Below are positions 1 through 10,000 of a stretch of DNA of 20,523 nt, piece by piece. The stretch's first letter is position 1. Every line of letters starts with the position of its first letter. Under the pieces are notes generated by a model that worked only from the letters and a program-made list of their open reading frames with translations, was not told the origin of the DNA and made no database searches. Position numbers and translations under genes: made by a program. Source of the stretch: Saccoglossus kowalevskii. Lineage: Eukaryota > Hemichordata > Enteropneusta > Harrimaniidae. Location: the NCBI RefSeq assembly GCF_000003605.2, contig NW_003119960.1, forward strand, positions 1,046-21,568. The letters are read 5' to 3'.

Positions 1-66
1 AACTGCCAGTGGAGCGATGCTAAAGTACTTTTGTATAGAAGTATACGGTAAAAAATCTCAAAATAT

Positions 67-390
67 TGAAAGGGCGGCAGTCGTCGCGCCGCGTATTGTT
101 CGATATGGGACCCATAGCAACGTATACAACGCGTGTAAAATACGTTGTTTGTTTACTGTAGAATACTTTATTTTCGCTTGGAATTTATTTTCGCTATTTT
201 CGCCGAAGGGATGATTCCGTGAAAATAAAATCCAGTGAATATACTTTTTTTCTATATTTCACATTAATCTCATCAAAAATCAGTGAAAATAAATTCCAAG
301 CAAAACGCCCAAAAAGCCTTTTCAGCGAAAATTAATTCCAGCGAAAATAAAGTATTCCACAGTACATAAAATTCGACCGCCGCCCTTTAA
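67..390. mobile_element. TTAA-type MITE with a second inverted-repeat element nested inside
   Basis: The left end is (TGAA)AGGGCGGCAGTCGTCGC, and the right end, read in reverse, is (TTAA)AGGGCGGCGGTCGA. Just inside the left end is GATATGGGACCCATA followed by CGTATACAACGCGTGTAA, shared in reverse with the copy at 13926-14058. The inner part (about 153-365) is a separate palindromic element. It has no coding capacity. Confidence 0.75.
153..365. mobile_element. Nested MITE with TACTGT...TTTTCGC ends
   Basis: TACTGTAGAATACTTTATTT and the following TTTTCGC blocks (155-197) recur inverted at about 325-365 (TACTGTGGAATACTTTATTT in reverse), with matching AAATTCCA spacers. TTTTCGCTATTTTCGCCGA is shared with the copy near 16725. 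It lies entirely within the 67-390 element, so it is an insertion or part of a composite. Confidence 0.65.
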
Positions 391-2040
391 CTTAATTTGA
401 ACTCGACATAAAAAAACTTGAATTCTGGGAAATGTTTGTCAAAATGTTGAGCTAAACGAAATAAATAAATATTATATTGGAGTTTGTCGAATATTTTGCA
501 GAAGATTATCTCAACATACACTAACGACAAGGAATCCGTGACGTATGCAAGTCGTTCAATTAAAGTCACTTACCGTCCGCGGAAAAAACTGAAGAGAAAG
601 ACGTTTGGACTGATCAGATCTGTTCCCAGGTAACAATACGAGATGAGTGGGCTTTACACACGGGTTTTATTTATTACGGCGATACTGAAAATAAATTATG
701 TTTACCATCTCTTCTTTCCAATAACTGGCACCATAACAAATCCATTCTTTGACGTCATCGCGTACGCTGTTCCAAATACCATGGTTACATAGGTCGGTGG
801 AACAGTGAACGCGATGTAGGGAGGGAACGGAACATTATTTGAGGGACAAAAAAAAAAACAAGTCTCGTGGTTCTCAACGAGATCTCGGCGGCCATTTTAA
901 AGTCTATTGTAATAATAAGCGCTCCATTAATGAGTCGAAAATGATTTTTTGTTTGTTATCTTACACAAAATGTTGAAAATTAATATACTGATAATAAAAA
1001 TGTGTGGTACAACATGGACTTATACGTAAAGAAAAACGGTATGTGAATGGGAGCGTCTCATAGACAGTTGAAAATAATTTGCTTTTCGACTATTAACTCT
1101 AATTTCATAAACGCTGGTCACATGACTACGTTTTGTTTACACAATTGGTGCCGCAGTGATAATTGATGAAAATATTAAAAATACGCCTTGAAAAAAAGTT
1201 GATTGAACCTACATGTATATGTAATCGACAGTGAATATTTTGAATTAGTCTGAGTGGATTCGTGGTGAAAGTAACTTATGAATAACCGAGTGTCACTTCA
1301 GCATAATGAAAATACTTCCGTTATGGTGAGTCTGCACAGAGTCAGGTAATCTACAATTGGCAATGCGATACAAATCCAATGAACTACCTTTCCCCGCACC
1401 TGTAAGGCCATCGCTGATTGGCTCCTGATACCGGATGACGATTTCAGTTTCAAATACCCCGGAAATGTGTAGTTTCATCGGAAAATTAGGCGCTGGTATG
1501 CACGTGCTTTGTTAACGCAAAAGCGCATTTTTCATTTAGTGATGCTCAAATGTTACCTCTGATTCACTGCTTCTTTTGTACGAAATTTTGTATTTTCATG
1601 TTCGTCAAAAACTATTTTGTATATGAAAGCAAATTACATCTTGAAGAAAGAGACTGACTAGTTCACCGGAAGTGGTTAATCTCAAATTGACAGCGTACTA
1701 CTTGATATGTCTCCTTAAATCATCACAAACGGATATGCCACGATCATTATGTCATTTAACGCTATAATATTTCTACCTAAATATGAATGAATATCCTCAA
1801 TCAGAGCTAATATGTTCAATTTCCAGCCGTATTTAAACCATTGCCATGACAACAACATGGCTGCCGCATAAACACCTGTCAAATGTAGTCCCTAGAATTC
1901 AGTGTCACGAAAGGTTCATTTTAGCTTTTACATAAATATGCGATTATACTTCTATTATTATTGATGAGAAAATAAATACTATGTTGAGTCGTGATTCACT
2001 GTTTGTTTGTTTGTGCGTATTGACTTTTCGCGCCAAATAG
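391..2040. other. Non-coding stretch, nothing recognised beyond a short repeat
   Basis: It contains a dispersed repeat at 843-893 and several minor homopolymer runs. Short ORFs on both strands lack domain features or splice support. Confidence 0.5.
843..893. repeat. Dispersed repeat, copy 1 (pairs with 9150-9196)
   Basis: GGGACAAAAAAAAAAACAAG then TCTCGTGG and ACGAGATCTCGG. The sequence at 9150-9196 has AGAGACAAAAAACAAGTCTC, GTGACGA and an ACGAGAG hairpin. Only about 50 bp are shared. Confidence 0.5.
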
Positions 2041-2100
2041 TTGTATTCGAGCGGTAAAAGGTTGTAATCGAGCAGTAAATGGTTGTATTCGAGCGGTACC
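2041..2100. repeat. 21-bp tandem repeat, about three copies
   Basis: TTGTATTCGAGCGGTAAAAGG is repeated with small changes at 2041, 2062 and 2083 (the last copy is partial, ending GGTACC). Confidence 0.85.
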
Positions 2101-3203
2101 TTTGCACACACCTTCGTATCTCTCTAAGCACGTACGTTATTAGACTGGGCAAATGAGATAGACATCTTGGGTCAAGCAAATATGGCTGATTTTATATTTC
2201 AGCGAAGACTCCACTCGGCAAAAATATCACGGAAAGATACAACAGTCCCAGAGCTTGACTTACATAAAAATAGTGTTAAGTGTTATTATTTATACGCTGC
2301 GTTGAAAACTGTTCACAATAATTTAACCACTGATAAATTTGTTTTCGTTTTCGTGATTAAAGATGGCGGACAGACGAAACGATCTCAGCAAGTGTCATTA
2401 GCGATGTATTCAAGTTCAGATGAATGTTGGCGCTGTATATTGCAGTACTATATGCAAATGAACATAAAGTCTCATAAATAATATTCACTTATTCGATTTT
2501 CGTGCGATTTGCTCGTATTTTGCTAAGCTGTTTATGCGCTTGGGACTGAAAAAAAAACAATTATATTTTGATAAGAGTCTTAATTTAAGCAGCGAATCAA
2601 ATGAATTATAATCACAGCTTATTATATTAAATGGAATCACCAGGAGTTAAATGTCACATCCGTATCTGTGTATTCTTCCAATATATGTGTATGGCAAAGA
2701 AGTTCATTGTCAGGCCTGGTTTGGTGTTCTATTCGTTAAACCAATTCAGTATTATGTAAGGTAAGACACACTGCGGGGTTTCCCCGAGTACTCTTGGGGA
2801 AATAAAATACTCAGTACACTTTGAAAGCTATACACAGGAGTCACCGAAACCACGTGATCGCATGTTAGTTGGCAATGAACGCTTGATAAGTTATTTTTAA
2901 AAAGCCTATTTCCCATTTACGGTCAATAGCTGGCTTAATTGCTAGCATCGTATCTAGCCGATCGCGGAGCTGCAAGTATCTATTTCTTGTATTCAAACAT
3001 GGTATTTTACATGTTTTATATGATAAAACGAATAACTATTAACGTATAACAGTCTTTTACTGACTCATTAATACACAACGTCGACCTTTTTGCTGACTGG
3101 ACGATAACATAAACAGAATGGGCTTGACATTTTTTACTGAATAAATGAATAAATTACTAGCCGAATTGTAACGTTTACTGGCATATACTGCATACATAAT
3201 TTA
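2101..3203. other. Non-coding stretch with one unsupported ORF
   Basis: The 104-codon plus-strand ORF at 2167-2481 has no recognisable motif, signal or membrane segment. A small palindrome, TTTCCCC(10)GGGGAAA, lies at 2779-2802. AAGATGGCGG at 2361-2370 resembles a YY1 site. Nothing else was seen. Confidence 0.45.
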
Positions 3204-3473
3204 ATGACTCCATCTACTGCCTCTACCAATAACGTGAACAGGTTTTTTAGCGCATTTTACGCTGCATGGTTGACAATAATACTTGTTATTATTATTTTGC
3301 AACTTATTTCTCCGTTTCACACGGGACTTAAGAAGTCCTCGGGAAGACGTCTTTATCGGACATGTGATGATTCAGAATGCGAAAAACCAGAACTACATTT
3401 GAATATTGATTTTATAGAACACATAGAAGACATGGAACATTCACTCAAAATATCTTTTTGTAGTATGTTCTAG
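3204..3473 (+). CDS. Possible small single-pass membrane protein or orphan first exon
   Basis: A 89-codon ORF, ATG to TAG. A short polar N-terminus is followed by a strong hydrophobic segment at about residues 21-37 (AWLTIILVIIILQLI), a basic stretch (KKSSGRR) and CDDSEC, then an acidic C-terminus. The arrangement is that of a type II membrane protein start. The C-x4-C after the anchor faintly recalls M13 (neprilysin-type) peptidases, but no further exon with their zinc motif was found. No good donor lies within it. It may be a chance ORF or a gene fragment. Confidence 0.22.
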   Translation: MTPSTASTNNVNRFFSAFYAAWLTIILVIIILQLISPFHTGLKKSSGRRLYRTCDDSECEKPELHLNIDFIEHIEDMEHSLKISFCSMF

Positions 3474-3729
3474 TTGTGAGATCATTACCCAGAAAACGTA
3501 TTCAAGTGAAATGTGCGCTAGAAATTAAACTGACTGTCTACTGTATAGTTTGTATTTTTACTTTAGTCATTAATGAAAAACTTTTGATTATTTGATTATG
3601 ATTCGTCTCTCACAGTCAGGATTGTCAATTTTACCGATTAAAGGGAATTCTAAATATTTACTTTCGATATTTAAAAAAAATAATTTTTCACTATGTACAA
3701 AATATTCTGCATCCGAACTACAGATAAAG

Positions 3730-3742
3730 TGACCTTTGACCT
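3730..3742 (-). promoter_or_regulatory. Perfect DR1 nuclear-receptor-type motif
   Basis: The minus strand reads AGGTCAAAGGTCA, two AGGTCA half-sites one base apart, the HNF4/RXR-type consensus. It lies about 180 nt downstream of the Ly6 stop, inside or just past the 3' UTR. Occupancy is unknown. Confidence 0.35.
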
Positions 3743-3751
3743 CTGATAACC

Positions 3752-3757
3752 TTTAAT
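3752..3757 (-). promoter_or_regulatory. Candidate polyadenylation signal for the Ly6/uPAR gene
   Basis: ATTAAA on the minus strand, about 165 nt after the TAG. No AATAAA was seen closer to the stop. It is a common variant hexamer, so a chance match is possible. Confidence 0.3.
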
Positions 3758-3920
3758 ATGCGTTGCCGCAAATACGGGTTACGCTCTGTTAGTCCACAAC
3801 CTGTTGGTTTTTAGTAAAATCCTTGTCAAAAAATTGCAGGTTTCGTATTTATGAAAAGATATCAACTACAATCAGTTAATCACTGGAAAAAAAGGTGTGT
3901 TCACGTATAAAGTGTGAAAT

Positions 3921-4093
3921 CTACAATGCATACAAGATGGCGACTGTTGATGACATCACCATGGATGCGAGCACCGACCGGACTTGGACAGCACTCGAGT
4001 AATGACTGATCAAGTTGTTGCTGCTTGGAGTCAATGAGGGCGTCGCTCCGCTGTTGCACAATTCATCAGTGCAGCAATTTGTTACAGTAGTTC
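3921..4093 (-). CDS. Ly6/uPAR gene exon 7 (domain 2 end, GPI tail, stop)
   Basis: The acceptor is GGCTTTTATAG. It encodes residues 185-241: TTVTNCCTDELCNSGATP closes the domain, a Ser/Asn-rich linker follows, and a hydrophobic C-terminus with MVMSSTVAILYAL ends at TAG (3923-3921). That layout is typical of a GPI-anchor signal. A reverse-strand ATTAAA (3752-3757), about 165 nt past the stop, is a candidate polyadenylation signal. Confidence 0.88.
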
Positions 4094-7000
4094 CTATAAA
4101 AGCCAACAATATTGAGCATTAAGTACTAGTTCTATACAGTTACAACTGTATAAAATGATATTACATTTTTGTGATTATATCACTCCGCGGCCGCATTCCA
4201 TTGGCACGGACTGGAACTCATGCGTGGGTGAACTATTCCCTAAAATTCGACCGCGATTCAGGAACTACGTTTACAATTCAAACAACAAATGCGACCTTTC
4301 TTTCTTACATTTTTCAGTTGATTTAGGTCATGGATTATATTTCGATTATATTTCTTTCGAGCGTCCAGTGATCGACTGAACCCTTCACACCATGCACGTG
4401 TCACTGTGGCTGTCTTAGTTCGACTAAGCCGGAAGTTGTAGTTATTAATATAATTCCAAGAATTGACAATATAAAATTTGTTTATTTATAAAAATAGTCT
4501 CCTCCGCAATTTTACAAAATGTACAAAGACTGTGCACGCATTGTACTCGTGGAATTTGTAAAGATAAAGTTTTTGAAGAGTTTTCACTGAAATTTTTGAA
4601 GTTTGCTATCAAGACATGCAACAACGGGAGATTAAAGTAAAAAAATCCATTTCAATTCATCAATTAACTGATGAAAATAGGTTTTCCTGACCGGAGGAAC
4701 GTGAGAACATCCTTAATAACAACAGAACGGAGAGTGCAGAATACAATTAAAGATAGGTCACGTTTCCATGGTAAAATTGCATTAAAATAATTTAACCAGA
4801 GAATAACCCAATACTTTTTGTCCGACACAATATCATGGGAATAGAATTCTAGATAAAATATACTTTTGTTATTGATTAAAATATTTTAATTAGTCCAGAT
4901 TATTTGTGGAATTTATCACTGACTAAACGTTTAACATTGTATTGTAAAAGTCCGTAATATTTATAGGCGTTCCAGTTTGTAATCGCATTTAAATATAAGC
5001 ATCTCTCCAAGTAGTTGCAGATGTCTGTCCAGGAATAACTCTCAAGGGTGTTTTATTTCTTTGTTTATGTGCCGTTTTACAAAATATAATGGTTATGGTT
5101 AATATAAATCGTGCCTCCCGATCACATTTAACCCACCTTTGTCAGTATAACCATTTATCATATTTCGAGCGATTCTATCATGTCCTTTCCAAATAAAAAA
5201 TAATTATACTTTTAATTTTCTTTATATCGATTGGTTCGATGTTGATAAAATTAATTATGTCTATCATTTTTGGGTGTATCATTGATTTGAAAATTGTTAT
5301 TTTACCGATTATAGTAAGTCTTCTAGATGATCACAAATTCAGTATGGACTTGACTGAGTCTAGTACTAGAAAGATAATATTCAGGTCGTTTTCGTTGTAC
5401 GAGAAAAACGTTTCAAAAATTTTAATTCCGTGATGTTGGTCATTTGACCCTGAACGAATGATCTCAACGAAGCATAAAGGGCGGTGGTCGTGGCGCTGCG
5501 CATGTGTGACATTGTTGTTGATAAACATTGATTTTCCCACAATCCAATGCGCTCTTCTAATGGAAATCACAAGTATGAAGTTTGACCTGGGCGCGACTTG
5601 CACTAATTACCGTCGGTGACTACTTCGATACCCTCCAATCACCTAAAATTCCCCCAATAAAGCTCGGCAACGTCTCTGTTTGTACTCGTTGATCTGCGCA
5701 ACAGCCAAAGTCGCCATCTTTGTTTATATAAGACCCATATATCTCGCGCATGCGTGGCGCGACGACTACCACCCTTTAAACATCAGCATTCTAGGCCGTT
5801 CTGATATGACCTGCTTCACACGTTGTCTTCAGTGCACCGAGGGGCATATTAGGTGTCAGTTAGATGTAAGTCGCCGGCACACAAATTAAAATCGATGCAC
5901 TAAATCTGCATCACGTAGAAAAGGCACAATATGCGTCGATCCGTGGCAACTCTTCATACATTGTCAAAGCGGACGTGGTTAAATTTAAGTTAAATAAGCT
6001 TCTGACATTTTTCACAAGAGAGCGAGTACTTACCTCCTTCCAGCAGCTCTTCGACTTGAGTACACACCGCACTATTTACACACGAACGTACGATAGATGT
6101 CACATCACCGTCCATTGTAATATATACAGACTGAAAATAAAACGAAAAAATTTATAATAATATTTAAAAGTCAAATAAACTGATACTTGCGTACGCATAA
6201 AATGTTGCTCAGCAACAACGCATAAATGGACAATTCGCTCTTCATGCATGCGACAATAAAAGAGAAAATTACGGTCACCCGAACTCAGATCCAACAAGCA
6301 TTCATAGTCCGCTTATGCAAACAAGTATCTTCTGTAGCAGTATTCTGGGAAAACATTTTGCTGTTGAAAAGACGTATAAAACATCGCGCAAATAAAAAAA
6401 AAATGGAGCACCTCGTTCTTGAACTGAAACGTTCGCTATATGAAAATATGAAATCCCGTCATGTTATCCATGATTCAAATTCACCGCATGTTCACAGACC
6501 CGTGCTCCGTTTTACGTCCGAGTACTTTTTCTGTATCTGTTCACGTAAACTAGAATAGTTGGAACGTTTTTATGTATTTGTTCATGTCTTTCTTTATCGA
6601 CATATTTGGAATATTAGACAACAAATCGTGCGGTTTATTTTGTGTGATATTTTTAAACTTTAAAAGGTTAATCTAATCACCATGCAACTTTCGCAACCGG
6701 TGATGGTAGCAGTCGATACATCCGGGTTCTTACAGCTAGACACATCATCGCTTAGCAAACTGGAATAACTGCATATGTAACAACTGGTAGAGTCTGTATC
6801 TAAAATGCAAACGACGAAAAACGGATCGGAGATGACAATATCACACTGACATCAGATTATAACGATATGCGTTTTCATAGATTCAACATTTGGAAAGTGA
6901 AGCTGCAAAATTACCCGATAAAGGACAGACTGTTCTTACAAAATAGAGAAACATTTTTGATGAATAGCGCCCTCGACGACGGATTTCAATGAAAGAACAC

Positions 7001-10000
7001 ATGACGTCGATTTCGAAAAATTCGACAACTTGAATTCAAAGCACAATCTTGAACTTCAAATACTGCAATTGTAGATGACGCCACAATAGTGCCAATCCGT
7101 CATGTTCACTGATAATACTTACTGGAAGATGTTAATGACGGTGTCGCCCCATTGTTACACAGATCACCAGCACAGCAATTTGTGACAACTCCAGTTCCTA
7201 CCGAGTAACAATTTGAATATTATCTTTTCTGTAAGTTGCGCCCTCTAGTGTCTCGTGGCTATCTAGCTTTCGTGAACGAGATCTCAAACTGAGTTAGGTG
7301 AACGAAAGTAATAACCGTTCGTTGACATTAGACACTCAACACTAATACCCCAACGAGTTACATCAGATCATGATCAAAGCAATATCGACGCTGTGACGTC
7401 ACTAGAGGGCGAACCTACCAAAGATGTAACCAACTTCACGATAGAACGACGTGAGTTATATTGTTAAAGCGTAATGGATCTTCACCTGCGCATGCGCGAG
7501 AATTGAGTCCCAAGCGACGATAACAACGCACACTAAAAATGAAAGGGCTCGTGGGTAGACGCTTGTTTGTAAAAATCGACACACTATGGCCGTTTGCCGC
7601 ATGCGCAGGTGACGACTCCCCCGCTTTAACCGGAGATGAGATGCAATAACAGTTTGTGTTAAATCGGCTGTGTGAACCCATCTGCCCCTTCGACAATCAT
7701 AAAGAATGGACTAGTGATTATTAAAAATACCAAATATTTTAAAGAAGAATAAAAACAACAACAATACAATCTTATTTTAATCACACTAATCAGACTACAT
7801 ATGTAGAACATTGTTAAAAGTGAAATGGACACTGTCGTCATAACTACGCATGCGCATACTCTACTATCACACTGACGAGTAAACATTCGTGTTTGTAAGC
7901 ACTCGACCTCTACCCCCTCCCGCTCCACACACGCGCACATGTGCAGTTACGACGACAGTGTCACGTGACCCATGAATTCACCTGCAAACGTTATGTCTTC
8001 AATGCAAGCAATGCCTGTGCTGCAAGTGCGTGAGATAGTCGTCACAACACCATTCACCTTAGTAAACACGGACTGCAAATAAAACGAACATTGTTTAATT
8101 GTTTTTAAAAGTATTGAATACAACAGTTCCAATCCACAGTTTGTGCCGAACTATGTGGATTTTCTAATAACCTTATTATAGTTGTAGTGTCTGTGTCATA
8201 TCTTAAAGCGCGGTAGTCGTCGCGCTGGGTCTCATATAAACAAAGATGGCGACTTTGACTGTTGCGCAGATCAACGAGTACTGAAACGTTTCTAAGCTTT
8301 AATTAGGTAATTCTCATGTTATTCGAAGGTATCAAGGAGTCACCGGCGGTAAACACTGCAAGTCGCGCCCAGGTCAAACCTCATACTGATTTCCATTTGA
8401 AGAGCGCATTGGATTGTGGGAAAATCCATGTTTATCAACAAAAATATCGTACATGCGCAGCGCGACGACTACCGCGCTTTAAGTCTGTCTGTGCCATCTT
8501 AAATGGTGGTGGTCACGCATGCGCATGCTCAATTATCACAGTGCCGCGAATGCCCACATATCCACAGAAATAACTTTGAGTATTTCGCAGGGTTTTCAAG
8601 AAAAGAGACAGTACTTAGGTTTACATAGGCTTCCAGGTTCCTAACTACAATGTATTCATTTCGTCAATCCAAAACCGACTTGCACGCGTACTTGCAAACA
8701 TATTAGGAGAGCGTGGCAGGACGTATTTGTTGACGCAGATTGTGCAGGACGACCACCACTCGTTAATCATTATGCAATGGGTGTACTGCGCATGCGTGCA
8801 TGATGTTCAATACGCGCTATTTACCATTCCGAGCATGCGCACAATAACGCATGACAAGTACATGAGAACAAGAGATCCGCACATATCGCATAAATTTTTT
8901 AGGAGATTTTTTTTTTCTGTCTGTTGCGATTATGTAAACAATAGTATGCATATGACATACATTCACTTTGGTCATTGGTCATAAAATCATGTTCGGCATG
9001 CCGCTATTTTCTTATACAATAAGCGGCATAGGATGGCTAAATCTTGTTTCATTCTCGCCCGCCTTCACGTGCAATGTTATCCCGATCAACGTATGTACGT
9101 ATTTGGGAGAGTGGACTCGCTGATGGAAGCGAAAAATGTAACAGTATTAGAGAGACAAAAAACAAGTCTCGTGACGACTCTCTCGGAACGAGAGATAGAT
9201 AGCCAATCGCATCAAAGGTATATTGGGTAACAATTTTTCTTAAAGTGTATGGGGTGAAATACCCATTTATCTACACATTTATGTTCATGGTTTCTGTTGC
9301 CCTGGAATGGATATTTGCAAACAAATTAAAATTAAATTTAAACAATAAAGCATCTTCGAGTAAATTGAAAAAAAAGTTTCCGTTTTGTAGCCACACCCTT
9401 CCTGTCACAGTGCGACTGTTTCTGACTTCTCCCGAAGTGAAACTGCGCCACCAAACGTAAGACAGGGGAATGTATTTGAAGATTCATTAAGGTATAGATG
9501 CAAGTTCGTGGGCACTTGGGAGTTATTTTTTTGCTTGTTATCACCCTAACAGTCTTGGCTATGGACTGTTTAATTTTCGCAGCATTGTGAATAGTGGAAC
9601 ATACTAAAAAAACGTTTTTAAAATGTAGAAAACAGGACTGGTACAATCATTCTCCCTTTGGAGTGCTTAGCAAGATTTCGCAAGGCTGTACAAAAAGGCT
9701 GTGAAAAAAGAAATGACGGAATCTCCATATTATGCACTATATTTAAGGGACTGTTACAGCCATTTTAATTATTATGAGTATTAGCAAAATTCTTTCAGAG
9801 TGAATGATTATGCAAATTAACCATTATCTCCACTTGTGTTTTTCAGAGAAGTTCAAATCATGGATAGTTCTAACAATATTTGTATATTTCAATTGAAACT
9901 TTCACACTATGTTTGTCTTTTGTTTATTAAACCCAGCCGTTATTTTGTTCGTAAAGACGTCGTCGAAGTAGTGTGAAAATTGCAAGAAAAACTGACAAAA

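Noticed and set aside
2167-2481. 104-codon plus-strand ORF
   Set aside because: No motif, signal peptide, membrane segment or splice context; composition looks like random AT-rich sequence.
3929-3945. YY1-like CAAGATGGCGACT
   Set aside because: It lies in the coding sequence of exon 7, where the residues (VAIL) explain it.
6226-6558. 110-codon plus-strand ORF
   Set aside because: It lies inside intron 5 of the Ly6 gene on the opposite strand and has no recognisable domain.
3921-7197. Two separate single-domain Ly6 genes instead of one
   Set aside because: No signal-peptide exon could be found between exons 4 and 5, the exon 4 donor is strong and in the right phase, and its own tail is interrupted by stops. 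Not fully excluded.
7659-7940. 93-codon minus-strand ORF with hydrophobic and Cys residues
   Set aside because: It falls in Ly6 intron 3 and runs through the MITE at 7814-7962; no splice support.
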